Positions 7,256 through 15,336 are shown, counted from the first letter of the stretch. The stretch: 27,194 bases of DNA from JBALVT01 sp047612385 (GCA_047612385.1 JBLGAR010000064.1:1-27194), one strand, 5' to 3'. Numbers and translations: made by a program. Notes: generated by a model from the sequence alone, not told the origin.

Positions 7256-7789
7256 CTAGAAAGGGATATCGTCATTGAAATCCCCAAAATCTCCGCTGGG
7301 AGCACCACCACCTGAAGGCACACCTTGAGGGCCCGCAGACTGCTGGCCACCTTGTTGCTGGCCACCTTGTTGGCTACCAGAGGGAGCCGACCCGGCTTGA
7401 TTGTACTCATTCTGCGCTTGATAACCGCCATCGGATTGCCCGGCACCGCGACTGTCCAGCATTTGCATTTCAGCCGCCACAATCTCTGTAGAGTAACGAT
7501 CCTGCCCTGATGTTTTGTCCTGCCACTTGCGCGTACGCAGTGAACCCTCAAGGTAAACCTTAGACCCCTTGCGCAAATATTCATTGGCAATTTCAGCCAG
7601 CCGATTGAAGAACACGACTCTGTGCCACTCGGTCCGCTCCTGGGGCTGCCCAGATTGCTTGTCTTTCCAGGACTCTGACGTGGCCACAGTAATGTTTGTG
7701 ACCGCACCGCCTGATGGCAAGAAACGAGATTCTGGGTCGTTACCTAAGTTGCCGACCAGAATGACTTTGTTCACACCCCGTGAAGCCAT
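7256..7789 (-). CDS. ssb: Single-stranded DNA-binding protein
   Basis: SSB coats single-stranded DNA during replication, recombination and repair. It recruits partners through its acidic C-terminal tip. The 177-residue protein has an OB fold over about residues 1-110 (ASRGVNKVILVGNLGNDPE at the start, then EWHRVVFFNRLAEI and GSKVYLEGSLRTRKWQD), a Gly/Gln/Ser-rich flexible linker, and the classic terminal DDIPF. ATG at 7789 has GAGGAA 5 bases upstream. A sigma-70-like -10 (7850-7855) and a LexA-type box (7866-7881) lie upstream, indicating SOS control. The linker includes two exact 15-base tandem units. Location near divergent uvrA is the usual gammaproteobacterial context, here with an MFS gene in between. 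Confidence 0.97.
   Translation of the reverse strand: MASRGVNKVILVGNLGNDPESRFLPSGGAVTNITVATSESWKDKQSGQPQERTEWHRVVFFNRLAEIANEYLRKGSKVYLEGSLRTRKWQDKTSGQDRYSTEIVAAEMQMLDSRGAGQSDGGYQAQNEYNQAGSAPSGSQQGGQQQGGQQSAGPQGVPSGGGAPSGDFGDFNDDIPF
7343..7372. repeat. Two tandem 15-bp units in the ssb linker
   Basis: The 15-base unit CTGGCCACCTTGTTG occurs exactly twice in tandem (7343-7357 and 7358-7372). On the coding strand it specifies two copies of a Gln/Gly five-residue unit in the disordered SSB linker. Slippage-type copy variation here would change linker length without disturbing the OB fold or the DDIPF tip. Confidence 0.75.
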
Positions 7790-7849
7790 AAAAATTCCTC
7801 ATTAACAGTAGATCAAAAGCTGGATAAAAAGACAAATATCTAACACAAG

Positions 7850-7878
7850 ACTATAACAACACAGGCTGTTAATTGCGA
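7850..7878 (-). promoter_or_regulatory. Probable sigma-70 promoter of ssb
   Basis: On the minus strand a TATAGT -10 (7850-7855) follows a weak -35 TCGCAA (7873-7878) at 17-base spacing. The predicted transcript starts near 7843, about 54 bases before the ssb ATG. The -35 lies inside the LexA-type box, so repressor binding would block polymerase. Confidence 0.5.
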
Positions 7879-7881
7879 CAG
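7866..7881. promoter_or_regulatory. LexA (SOS) box upstream of ssb
   Basis: CTGT (7866-7869), 8 bases, then ACAG (7878-7881): this is the gammaproteobacterial LexA half-site arrangement CTGT-N8-ACAG. The centre TAATTGCG is only partly alternating A/T, so affinity may be moderate. The position over the -35 of the ssb promoter supports function. Binding is inferred, not shown. Confidence 0.65.
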
Positions 7882-7979
7882 CATTGGCCGCCAAAGTTGA
7901 TCAAATAGCGCATGGAAGATCGGTCAAAAAAAAGGGATGTTACGCACTTGATTGGCACTGCGCGCCAGTGGTTCACGTA

Positions 7980-9191
7980 TTAGTCCGATGATGAATCAAC
8001 CGCTGTGTTCGAAAACCCAGAGGCCGGCCCAGTGATCAAGAGCCAAATAATCGCCAGCAGAGCACACACCCAAAACAGCATTTGCGCAGATCCGATTTGC
8101 AATATCAACCCACCCACAGCACCACCGGCGAAGGCGCCCAGAAACTGACAAGTTGAGTAAGCCCCCATCGCAGCACCTCTGCCATCGGCGTGCACCATTT
8201 TGCTTACCAGAGATGGCAAGGTTGCCTCTAGATAGTTAAAGCCAGTAAAAAACAACCACAATCCCAAATAAAGAGCAGCTTCCATCTGGATCAAACCCAT
8301 AAACATAACAGCGATCAGAACCAGAGCTATACCCAATCGAAACATTTGCCGGGGTTTGGCTCCGCGCTCGGCTACTCTCATCATAGGCAACATACTAAGC
8401 ACCGACAGCGTCAGTGCCATCAAGTAAATTTTCCAATGTTGTTCTCTAAAAACTCCAGCATTCGATTCTAAAAGGGCAGGAATAACTAAAAAGCAGGCCA
8501 TGAGGATAAAGTGAAGAGTAAATACACCAAAATTGAGTCTAGCCAATCTCGCGTCAAAAAAACTTCGACCCAGCAGACTGGGTCTCGCACCAACACTGTT
8601 GTGAGGCGCAGGCCTAATAGAAGGAGTAGGCACTGCAAAATAAACCAACACCATGCCCGCACCAGCCAAGCCCACCGTCAGGTAAAACACTGCGGCCAAG
8701 CCTCCAGCTCCAGCGACCAGCGGACCAAGTACCAAAGCGACAGCAAAGGACAAGCCAATACTCATTCCCACCACTGCCATTGCTTTAGTTCGCTGCTCCT
8801 CGCTAGTCAGATCAGCAAGTAAAGCCATGATGGTACCTGCGATTGCACCTGCCCCTTGCAGCGCACGACCCAGCACAATTCCCCACAGACTTTCAGACAT
8901 AGCCGCAACCAAACTGCCAACTGCAAACATTAGCAACCCACCCAGAATTACCGGCTTGCGTCCGACGCGGTCTGACAGCCAGCCCAAGGGAATTTGCAGC
9001 AGCGCCTGGCTGAGACCATAGATACCCAATGCCAAACCGATCATTGTTGGACTGGCGTCAGGAAAATCACCGGCATAAAGCGCCAGCAGAGGCAACACCA
9101 TAAATAGCCCGAGCATACGAAAGCTATAAAGCATCGCAAGCGAGCTAACAGTGCGCCGTTCCAGCGCAGTCATGGGATTTTCAGTTATCAC
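7980..9191 (-). CDS. MFS transporter, YajR-like
   Basis: 403-residue inner-membrane major facilitator with about 12 hydrophobic segments, probably a proton-driven exporter. MFS motif A is clear between helices 2 and 3 (GWLSDRVGRKP, 70-80), and the LGRALQGAGAIAGTIMALL segment is the helix 4-5 region. The N-terminal half closely resembles E. coli YajR (ERR...RMLG.FMVLP, then IGIYGL.QA..QIP.G.LSDR.GRKP). Unlike E. coli YajR (454 residues) it ends soon after helix 12, so the cytoplasmic C-terminal domain is absent. The GTG start at 9191 is used here. An ATG at 9173 (MTALERR) is a good alternative, and neither has a strong ribosome-binding site at optimal distance. Substrate unknown. Confidence 0.88.
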   Translation of the reverse strand: MITENPMTALERRTVSSLAMLYSFRMLGLFMVLPLLALYAGDFPDASPTMIGLALGIYGLSQALLQIPLGWLSDRVGRKPVILGGLLMFAVGSLVAAMSESLWGIVLGRALQGAGAIAGTIMALLADLTSEEQRTKAMAVVGMSIGLSFAVALVLGPLVAGAGGLAAVFYLTVGLAGAGMVLVYFAVPTPSIRPAPHNSVGARPSLLGRSFFDARLARLNFGVFTLHFILMACFLVIPALLESNAGVFREQHWKIYLMALTLSVLSMLPMMRVAERGAKPRQMFRLGIALVLIAVMFMGLIQMEAALYLGLWLFFTGFNYLEATLPSLVSKMVHADGRGAAMGAYSTCQFLGAFAGGAVGGLILQIGSAQMLFWVCALLAIIWLLITGPASGFSNTAVDSSSD

Positions 9192-9210
9192 GAGAAATGG
9201 GTCATCCTAA

Positions 9211-9222
9211 ATGCGCGCGCAT
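9211..9222. repeat. 12-bp perfect palindrome ATGCGCGCGCAT
   Basis: Perfect self-complementary 12-mer with a central alternating CG tract, lying 20 bases upstream of the MFS GTG codon and 131 bases upstream of the uvrA ATG. It could be an operator for the divergent pair, or chance in CG-alternating sequence. No second copy was noticed in the window. Confidence 0.35.
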
Positions 9223-9286
9223 CATAGCAGTTTCACGCGATTGACGGTATATGCGCCGGGCTAAACAAACTAAATTGTCATCTCCT

Positions 9287-9315
9287 TTGCCTAGGGACCA
9301 CGGCGCGCCTATACT
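9287..9315 (+). promoter_or_regulatory. uvrA: Probable sigma-70 promoter of uvrA
   Basis: TTGCCT (-35, 9287-9292), 17-base spacer, TATACT (-10, 9310-9315), giving a start near 9322 and a leader of about 30 bases before the ATG at 9353. No CTGT-N8-ACAG LexA box is present between 9192 and 9352, so SOS control of uvrA is not apparent here. Confidence 0.6.
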
Positions 9316-9352
9316 GCTCTGTTTTTCGCATTATTGCTGTATCAGGTGGCTC

Positions 9353-12199
9353 ATGAAGACAATTCAGGTGCGCGGGGCGCGCACGCACAACCTCAAAAAT
9401 ATTGACCTCGACATACCCCGAGACAAGCTGGTGGTGATAACGGGCTTGTCAGGATCGGGGAAGTCTTCTCTGGCATTTGACACTCTGTACGCCGAGGGCC
9501 AACGACGCTACGTAGAATCTTTGTCTACATATGCACGGCAATTCCTGTCGATGATGGAAAAACCCGACATGGACCATATCGAAGGGCTGTCGCCTGCGAT
9601 ATCCATTGAGCAGAAATCTACCTCACACAACCCCCGCTCAACGGTCGGAACCATTACTGAAATATACGACTACTTGCGCCTGCTCTTTGCGCGAGTGGGT
9701 GAACCTCGCTGCCCGGATCACAACGTCAATCTAAGGGCACAAACGGTGTCACAGATGGTCGATACCGTCCTTGCACTCCCTGAGGACACCAAGTTAATGC
9801 TATTGGCGCCCGTGGTAAGGGATCGCAAAGGTGAACACCTACATATCTTTGAAGAATTACGAGCATCGGGATTCGTGCGAGCTCGAATCGATGGAATTGT
9901 CACAGATCTAGACGATGTACCTGAGCTGGATAAGAAAAAGAAACACAAGATTGAGGTGGTCGTGGATCGCTTCAAGGTGCGAGAAGACCTGGGGATCAGG
10001 CTGGCCGAGTCGTTTGAAACGGCATTGTCACTAACTGATGGACTGGCCGCCATAAGCTATATGGATGGAGGTCGCGAAGACGTCAGTTTCTCGGCGCGCT
10101 TTGCCTGTCCCAAGTGCGGTCATAGTATTGATGAACTTGAACCACGCTTGTTTTCATTCAACAACCCAGCGGGCGCCTGCAGTGGTTGTGATGGTTTAGG
10201 GGTTAAGCAGTATTTCGATCAAGAAAGAATAGTACTACACCCGGATTCCAGCCTAGCCGAAGGCGCAATCAGGGGCTGGGATCGTCGCAATGTGTATTAC
10301 TTTCATATGCTGACTTCCCTGGCGAGCCATTACGAGTTTGATATCGACACTCCCTTTGACCAACTGAAGAAGAAGTATCAAAAAGTCATATTGACCGGCA
10401 GCGGCAAAGAAGAAATCGCTTTTTCCTACGTGAATGATCGCGGGGATGTGTTCAAGCGCACCCACACTTTCGAGGGCATCATACCCAACATGGAGCGCCG
10501 CTACAGAGATACGGACTCCCAGTCGGTACGGGAAGATCTGGCAAAATTCTTAGCGACACAATCCTGCCCTGACTGCGATGGCACCCGGCTGCGAAAAGAC
10601 GCCCGCCATGTATTCATAGACGAAAGAAACTTGCCTAGCATTACGGAAATGGCCGTTGGTGAAGCACAGGACTATTTCGACAACCTGGTTCTGGAAGGCA
10701 GGCAAGGGAAAATTGCCGATAAGATACTTAAAGAACTTCGGGCCCGATATCGCTTCCTGGTAGATGTAGGACTTAACTATTTATCACTCAATAGGAGTGC
10801 CGAGACTCTGTCTGGAGGAGAGGCACAACGTATTCGCTTGGCCTCACAAATTGGAGCGGGGTTGGTGGGCGTGATGTACATACTGGATGAGCCATCGATC
10901 GGGCTTCACCAGCGAGATAATGAAAGATTGATTGGCACCCTCACGCACTTAAGGGATCTAGGGAATACCGTGATAGTGGTAGAGCACGATGAAGAGGCCA
11001 TCCGTTGCGCGGATCACATTATTGATATTGGTCCTGGTGCTGGTGTTCACGGCGGCGAAATAATCGCCCAAGGTACACTAAATGACATTCTAAAAAATCC
11101 CAACTCCCTCACAGGCGCATATCTTTCGGGCCGCAAGAAAATTGAAGTCCCGACAAAGCGCACTGCCTACGACAAGAAGCGGCAGCTGATTCTGACCGGA
11201 GCCACCGGCAACAATTTACAGTCTGTTGACCTGGAACTTCCGATTGGACTCCTTACCTGCGTCACCGGAGTCTCGGGCTCTGGTAAATCAACACTGATCA
11301 ACAGCACGCTTTATCCGTTAGCGGCTACTGAGCTCAATGGGGCGTCGACACTCACAGCCGCTCCGTACGACGATATTCAAGGCATGAACCACATCGACAA
11401 GTGTATCGACATCGACCAAAGCCCAATTGGCAGAACCCCCCGTTCCAATCCAGCGACTTACACGGGTATATTTACCCCTGTGCGCGAACTGTTTGCGGGC
11501 ACGCAGGAAGCCCGATCCAGAGGCTATAAGCCAGGTCGATTCAGCTTCAACGTGAAAGGCGGCCGCTGTGAAGCCTGCCAAGGTGACGGCGTCACCAAAG
11601 TCGAAATGCATTTCCTACCAGACATTTACGTTCCCTGTGATATCTGCAAAGGCAAGCGCTACAATCGAGAGACCCTTGAGATCCGCTACAAGGGCAAGAA
11701 TATCCATGAAGTACTTTCCATGACAGTCGAGGATGCCCTGACATTCTTCGAACCCGTACCTGCTATCCACCGCAAACTAGAAACACTAATGGATGTTGGT
11801 CTTTCCTATATAGGATTAGGACAGGCTGCAACCACCTTATCCGGCGGTGAAGCTCAGCGCGTCAAACTATCGAAGGAACTATCCAAAAGGGACACCGGCA
11901 ACACCTTATACATATTGGACGAACCAACGACAGGTCTACATTTTGAAGACATTCTTTTACTACTAAAAGTTTTGCATCGACTGCGTGACCATGGCAACAC
12001 CGTCGTAATTATTGAACATAATCTAGATGTTATAAAGACCGCTGACTGGGTGATTGATTTGGGACCTGAAGGTGGGAGCGGAGGTGGCTTAATTGTAGCC
12101 CAGGGAACACCAGAAAACGTCGCTAAGACGAAGGGCTCGCATACTGGCATGTTTTTAGCCCCGCTTCTCAAGAAAAAATCAGGCAAGCGCGCTGCATGA
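9353..12199 (+). CDS. uvrA: Excinuclease ABC subunit A (UvrA)
   Basis: UvrA is the damage-recognition ATPase of nucleotide excision repair; it loads UvrB on lesions. The 948-residue product, counted from ATG 9353, matches the family (E. coli 940). It has a first Walker A GLSGSGKSSL near residue 31, a first zinc module with CPKC and CSGC pairs, and an ABC signature LSGGEAQRIRLASQIG with LDEPSIGLHQRDN. The second half has Walker A GVSGSGKSTLIN, a second zinc module (CEAC ... CDIC) and a signature LSGGEAQRVKLSKEL with LDEPTTGLHFEDI. An upstream in-frame GTG-type extension to 9251 is rejected because it reads through the promoter region, and the 9353 ATG has AGGTGG just upstream. A hairpin terminator follows, convergent with rplQ. 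Confidence 0.97.
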   Translation: MKTIQVRGARTHNLKNIDLDIPRDKLVVITGLSGSGKSSLAFDTLYAEGQRRYVESLSTYARQFLSMMEKPDMDHIEGLSPAISIEQKSTSHNPRSTVGTITEIYDYLRLLFARVGEPRCPDHNVNLRAQTVSQMVDTVLALPEDTKLMLLAPVVRDRKGEHLHIFEELRASGFVRARIDGIVTDLDDVPELDKKKKHKIEVVVDRFKVREDLGIRLAESFETALSLTDGLAAISYMDGGREDVSFSARFACPKCGHSIDELEPRLFSFNNPAGACSGCDGLGVKQYFDQERIVLHPDSSLAEGAIRGWDRRNVYYFHMLTSLASHYEFDIDTPFDQLKKKYQKVILTGSGKEEIAFSYVNDRGDVFKRTHTFEGIIPNMERRYRDTDSQSVREDLAKFLATQSCPDCDGTRLRKDARHVFIDERNLPSITEMAVGEAQDYFDNLVLEGRQGKIADKILKELRARYRFLVDVGLNYLSLNRSAETLSGGEAQRIRLASQIGAGLVGVMYILDEPSIGLHQRDNERLIGTLTHLRDLGNTVIVVEHDEEAIRCADHIIDIGPGAGVHGGEIIAQGTLNDILKNPNSLTGAYLSGRKKIEVPTKRTAYDKKRQLILTGATGNNLQSVDLELPIGLLTCVTGVSGSGKSTLINSTLYPLAATELNGASTLTAAPYDDIQGMNHIDKCIDIDQSPIGRTPRSNPATYTGIFTPVRELFAGTQEARSRGYKPGRFSFNVKGGRCEACQGDGVTKVEMHFLPDIYVPCDICKGKRYNRETLEIRYKGKNIHEVLSMTVEDALTFFEPVPAIHRKLETLMDVGLSYIGLGQAATTLSGGEAQRVKLSKELSKRDTGNTLYILDEPTTGLHFEDILLLLKVLHRLRDHGNTVVIIEHNLDVIKTADWVIDLGPEGGSGGGLIVAQGTPENVAKTKGSHTGMFLAPLLKKKSGKRAA

Positions 12200-12242
12200 T
12201 TTAGAAATACTCCCAAAAAACTAATACCATTACAACAGGCAC

Positions 12243-12272
12243 AAAAAAGCCGGGCTACGGCCCGGCTTTTTT
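12243..12272. terminator. Bidirectional intrinsic terminator between uvrA and rplQ
   Basis: A6, then GCCGGGC (12249-12255), loop TACG, GCCCGGC (12260-12266), T6. The symmetric A and T runs let it work for uvrA on the plus strand and for the alpha operon (rplQ end) on the minus strand. On the plus-strand RNA the loop is C(UACG)G, an exceptionally stable UNCG tetraloop. Confidence 0.93.
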
Positions 12273-12287
12273 CCAAACTAGAAGAAT

Positions 12288-12677
12288 TTAATCCTCTTCT
12301 ACTTCGTCTATCTCAACCTGTGGTCGATCGACCAACTCAACATAGGCCATTGGAGCCTTGTCGCCAGTACGATAACCGCACTTCAAGATACGAATATAAC
12401 CACCTGGACGCTCCTGATAACGCGGACCCAGCTCTGTAAACAGTTTGCCGACTACAGCTTTGTCACGCACACGGTCGAAGGCCAGTCTGCGGTTAGCAAC
12501 ACTATCGGTCTTGGCTAAAGTAATTAAGGGCTCCGCGTAACCACGCAGCTCCTTGGCTTTAGGTACCGTTGTTCTTATCAACTCATGCTCAACCAGTGAG
12601 GCGGTCATATTGCGAAACATGGCCTTACGGTGCGAACTATTTCTATTTAACTGACGTCCACTATGGCGATGGCGCAT
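12288..12677 (-). CDS. rplQ: 50S ribosomal protein L17
   Basis: L17 is a 23S rRNA-binding protein near the peptide exit tunnel. The 129-residue product (E. coli 127) opens with MRHRHSGRQLNR and HRKAMFRNM, the family hallmark, and contains VEHELIRTTVPKAKELR and RILKCGYRTGDKAPMAYVEL. An acidic tail (EIDEVEED) closes it. It is the last gene of the rpsM-rpsK-rpsD-rpoA-rplQ unit, 76 bases after rpoA, and runs into the bidirectional terminator shared with uvrA. The rpoA-rplQ spacer holds a small hairpin (12697-12715). Confidence 0.97.
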   Translation of the reverse strand: MRHRHSGRQLNRNSSHRKAMFRNMTASLVEHELIRTTVPKAKELRGYAEPLITLAKTDSVANRRLAFDRVRDKAVVGKLFTELGPRYQERPGGYIRILKCGYRTGDKAPMAYVELVDRPQVEIDEVEED

Positions 12678-12696
12678 TTTATTAATCCTATACTTT

Positions 12697-12715
12697 CTGT
12701 GCTATCTCAGCACGG
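12697..12715. repeat. Small hairpin in the rpoA-rplQ spacer
   Basis: GTGCT (12699-12703) pairs with AGCAC (12709-12713) across a 5-base loop, extended by one wobble and one GC pair. It lies 19 bases upstream of the rplQ start on the transcribed strand. It may tune rplQ translation or stabilise processed mRNA; no terminator T-run follows. Confidence 0.35.
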
Positions 12716-12753
12716 TAAACTGTTACTCGGGTTACTTGCTGTTTGTCGTAATA

Positions 12754-13758
12754 TTAAACAGTAAGTACCCGGTCATCATTCTTAAGACTAGCCGGTGGCC
12801 AGTTGTCCAGGCGCATGCCTAATGACAACCCGCGAGATGCCAGCACATCCTTTATTTCTGTCAACGACTTCTTACCCAGATTCGGAGTCTTGAGAAGTTC
12901 TACTTCAGTACGCTGAACGAGGTCACCGATATAGTAAATATTCTCGGCTTTCAGGCAGTTGGCTGAACGAACTGTCAATTCAAGATCGTCGACTGGACGC
13001 AGAAGAATTGGGTCGACTTCATCTTCTTCCTCAACCGACTCAGCTTCAGATTCAGACTCAAGATCTACAAACACTGCCAACTGCTGCTGCAGTATAGTCG
13101 CTGCGCGTCGAATAGCTTCCTCAGGATCGATCGTACCGTTGGTTTCCAAATCCAAAACCAACTTATCGAGATCGGTGCGCTGCTCAACACGAGCTGCCTC
13201 AACTACGTAAGATACGCGGTGCACTGGAGAGAAAGACGCATCAAGCTGCAAGCGCCCAATTGAGCGAGTCTCTTCTTCCGGGTTTATTCTGGAATCTGCA
13301 GGAGAGTAACCACGGCCTCGGGCAATAGTCAGCTTCATACTGATTTCAGCAACGCCATTCAAATGGCAGATTACATGCTCGGGGTTGCGAATCTCAATAT
13401 CGTGGTCGACCAGTATATCACCAGCCGTCACGGCTCCTGCACCTTTCTTGGTGAGTGTCAGCTCGGCTTCGTCCTTGCCGTTCATAACAAGAGCAACACC
13501 TTTCAGATTCAGCAGAATCTCAATGACGTCTTCTTGGACACCTTCAATCGCACTATACTCATGCAGAACGCCATCGATCTCTACTTCAGTGATCGCGCAA
13601 CCAGGCATAGAAGACAGCAAGATACGACGCAAGGCGTTACCCAAGGTATGGCCAAAACCACGCTCGAGCGGCTCAAGGGTAACCTGCGCGCGCGTGCTAT
13701 TCTTCTCATCGACTGTGATTACGCGGGGGGTCAAAAATTCGTTTACTGCACTCTGCAT
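12754..13758 (-). CDS. rpoA: DNA-directed RNA polymerase alpha subunit
   Basis: Alpha subunit, which dimerises to nucleate RNA polymerase assembly and contacts UP elements and activators. 334 residues (E. coli 329). The N-terminal domain carries LEPLERGFGHTLGNALRRILLSS (28-50), the core assembly region. An acidic linker with several Glu/Ser residues (about 234-249) is slightly longer than in E. coli. The C-terminal domain begins at DPILLRPVDDLELTVRS. R264, N267 and K270 correspond to the E. coli DNA-contact determinants R265, N268 and K271, so UP-element binding should be kept. It sits between rpsD and rplQ in the alpha operon, 37 bases after rpsD. Confidence 0.98.
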   Translation of the reverse strand: MQSAVNEFLTPRVITVDEKNSTRAQVTLEPLERGFGHTLGNALRRILLSSMPGCAITEVEIDGVLHEYSAIEGVQEDVIEILLNLKGVALVMNGKDEAELTLTKKGAGAVTAGDILVDHDIEIRNPEHVICHLNGVAEISMKLTIARGRGYSPADSRINPEEETRSIGRLQLDASFSPVHRVSYVVEAARVEQRTDLDKLVLDLETNGTIDPEEAIRRAATILQQQLAVFVDLESESEAESVEEEDEVDPILLRPVDDLELTVRSANCLKAENIYYIGDLVQRTEVELLKTPNLGKKSLTEIKDVLASRGLSLGMRLDNWPPASLKNDDRVLTV

Positions 13759-13795
13759 TTGGGCACCTGTATCTGTAGGTTATTCCGGAAGCGGA

Positions 13796-14416
13796 TTACT
13801 TGGAGTAAAGTTCGACGATCAGACTTTCGTTGATCTCGGAAGACAGGTCCTGACGGTCAGGAACTGCTTTGAACACACCTTCCAGCTTCTCTGTATTTAC
13901 TTCAATCCACTCGGGCTCGCCACGCTGGGCTGCCAGAGCCAATGCAGACTGCACTCGCAGCTGCTTCTTCGCTTTTTCACGCAGGGACACTACATCACCG
14001 GCTTTTACTTGGTAAGAGGCGATGTTTACAACAGTTCCATTAACGAGAATTGCTTTGTGGGCTACCAACTGACGAGATTCTGAGCGGGTAGCACCGAAGC
14101 CTATGCGATAAACAACGTTATCAAGGCGACTTTCCAAAAGTTGAAGCAGGTTCTCACCCGTCGCACCTTTGAGGCGAGCAGCTTCTTTGTAGTAGTTGCG
14201 AAATTGCTTCTCAAGCACGCCATAAATTCGACGGACTTTCTGTTTTTCGCGCAACTGAACACCGTAATCAGACAGTCGACCGCGACGGGCGCCGTGCTGG
14301 CCAGGAGCAGCCTCAAGTTTACATTTGCTATCGAGTGATCTCACTCCGCTTTTGAGAAACAAATCTGTTCCTTCACGACGGGAGAGCTTGCACTTTGGTC
14401 CAATATATCGAGCCAT
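13796..14416 (-). CDS. rpsD: 30S ribosomal protein S4
   Basis: S4 is a primary 16S rRNA-binding protein that starts assembly of the 30S body. In E. coli it also represses translation of its own operon. The 206-residue product, counted from ATG 14416, matches E. coli S4 (206). It begins MARYIGPKCKLSRREGTDL and holds the S4 RNA-binding domain around LESRLDNVVYRIGFGATRSE and the nearby LVAHKAILVNG. A longer frame to 14479 is rejected because it overlaps rpsK, while AGGAAG lies 6 bases upstream of ATG 14416. It lies 32 bases after rpsK and before rpoA. Confidence 0.97.
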   Translation of the reverse strand: MARYIGPKCKLSRREGTDLFLKSGVRSLDSKCKLEAAPGQHGARRGRLSDYGVQLREKQKVRRIYGVLEKQFRNYYKEAARLKGATGENLLQLLESRLDNVVYRIGFGATRSESRQLVAHKAILVNGTVVNIASYQVKAGDVVSLREKAKKQLRVQSALALAAQRGEPEWIEVNTEKLEGVFKAVPDRQDLSSEINESLIVELYSK

Positions 14417-14448
14417 GTCTATTCTTCCTGTATGCGCTTGTCGTGGCG

Positions 14449-14841
14449 TTAGACGCGACGTTTCTTGGGTGGGCGACATCCATTGTGGGGTATCGGCGTT
14501 ACATCAGTGATATTGCTGATTACGTAACCACAAGAGTTGAGAGCACGGACAGCAGACTCACGTCCTGGACCGGGTCCCTTCACCTGCACATCGAGATTCT
14601 TCAGACCGTACTCTTTAGCCGCTTCACCAGCACGCTCCGCAGCAACCTGCGCCGCAAATGGAGTACTTTTACGAGAGCCGCGAAATCCAGAACCGCCCGC
14701 TGTTGCCCAGCTGAGCGTATTTCCCTGTCGATCAGTGATTGTGACGATAGTATTGTTAAAAGACGCATGGACATGCGCAATGCCATCTACAACGGTCTTT
14801 GTGATCTTTTTACGAGTGCTTTTAGCACCTGGCTTAGCCAT
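14449..14841 (-). CDS. rpsK: 30S ribosomal protein S11
   Basis: S11 sits on the 30S platform and helps shape the E-site and mRNA path. 130 residues from ATG 14841 (MAKPGAKSTRKKITK; E. coli 129). Typical motifs are DGIAHVHASFNNTIVTITD, AGGSGFRGSRKSTPFAAQ and the C-terminal DVTPIPHNGCRPPKKRRV. A nine-codon longer start (14868) is rejected because AGGA lies just before ATG 14841 and homologues begin with MAK. Second-to-third gene of the alpha operon, 89 bases after rpsM. Confidence 0.97.
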   Translation of the reverse strand: MAKPGAKSTRKKITKTVVDGIAHVHASFNNTIVTITDRQGNTLSWATAGGSGFRGSRKSTPFAAQVAAERAGEAAKEYGLKNLDVQVKGPGPGRESAVRALNSCGYVISNITDVTPIPHNGCRPPKKRRV

Positions 14842-14930
14842 ATTTTGTTCCTGATTTAATATCAACACTGCACAGTGGTGCAGCTACACTAAAAAGGATT
14901 CGCGGTACCCCTACATAAAGAGTAGGGGTG

Positions 14931-15287
14931 TTATTTGCGAATCGGCTTACGCGGTCCTTTGCGTGTACGAGCGTTAGTCTTGGTACGCTGTCCACGCAGG
15001 GGCAGGCCCTTGCGATGACGCATACCACGATTACAACCCAAATCCATCAACCGCTTGATGTTCATTGAGACTTCACGACGCAAATCACCTTCTACGCTCA
15101 AATCTCCAACACTAGTTCGCAATGCATCCATTTCCTGCTCGGTAAGCTCACCAATCTTGGTGTCTTCAGCAACACCTGTAGTGGCACACAGCTTCCTCGC
15201 CTGGGTTCGACCAACCCCAAAAATATAGGTCAAAGAGATAACAGCGTGTTTGTTATCTGGTATGTTGACGCCGGCAATACGAGCCAT
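14931..15287 (-). CDS. rpsM: 30S ribosomal protein S13
   Basis: S13 lies in the head of the 30S subunit, contacts P-site tRNA and forms bridges to the 50S. The 118-residue product (E. coli 118) has MARIAGVNIPDNKHAVISL at the start, the helix-two-turn-helix region with TYIFGVGRTQA, and the basic tail with RGMRHRKGLPLRGQRTKTNARTR ending KPIRK. It is the first gene of the alpha operon. A sigma-70-like promoter (15387-15415) and a structured leader with a possible S4 autoregulatory role lie directly upstream. GGAGAAAG precedes the ATG. Confidence 0.97.
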   Translation of the reverse strand: MARIAGVNIPDNKHAVISLTYIFGVGRTQARKLCATTGVAEDTKIGELTEQEMDALRTSVGDLSVEGDLRREVSMNIKRLMDLGCNRGMRHRKGLPLRGQRTKTNARTRKGPRKPIRK

Positions 15288-15336
15288 CCATCTTTCTCCA
15301 ATTACTCAATTTGTCGCTACGCTAAACGTCCGGTTT

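Noticed and set aside
7204..7707. 167-codon open frame in another minus-strand frame over ssb
   Set aside because: Out-of-frame shadow of ssb; the real ssb frame has the OB-fold motifs and DDIPF tail.
7956..7970. Hairpin CACTG-CGCGC-CAGTG after the MFS gene as a terminator
   Set aside because: The T8 run on the minus strand lies more than 20 bases past the stem, too far for a standard intrinsic terminator.
9251..9352. 34-codon N-terminal extension of uvrA
   Set aside because: It covers the predicted promoter and has no homologous counterpart; UvrA proteins begin at the MKTIQVRGAR-type start at 9353.
9192..9352. SOS box for uvrA
   Set aside because: CTGT occurs twice (9319, 9337) but neither is followed by ACAG after 8 bases.
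13385..14083. 232-codon plus-strand frame antisense to rpoA and rpsD
   Set aside because: Spans two well-conserved ribosomal operon genes on the other strand; low-complexity Ser/Arg composition typical of an antisense shadow.
14417..14479. 21-codon N-terminal extension of rpsD
   Set aside because: It overlaps the end of rpsK and S4 proteins start at MARYIGPK; a good ribosome-binding site precedes ATG 14416.
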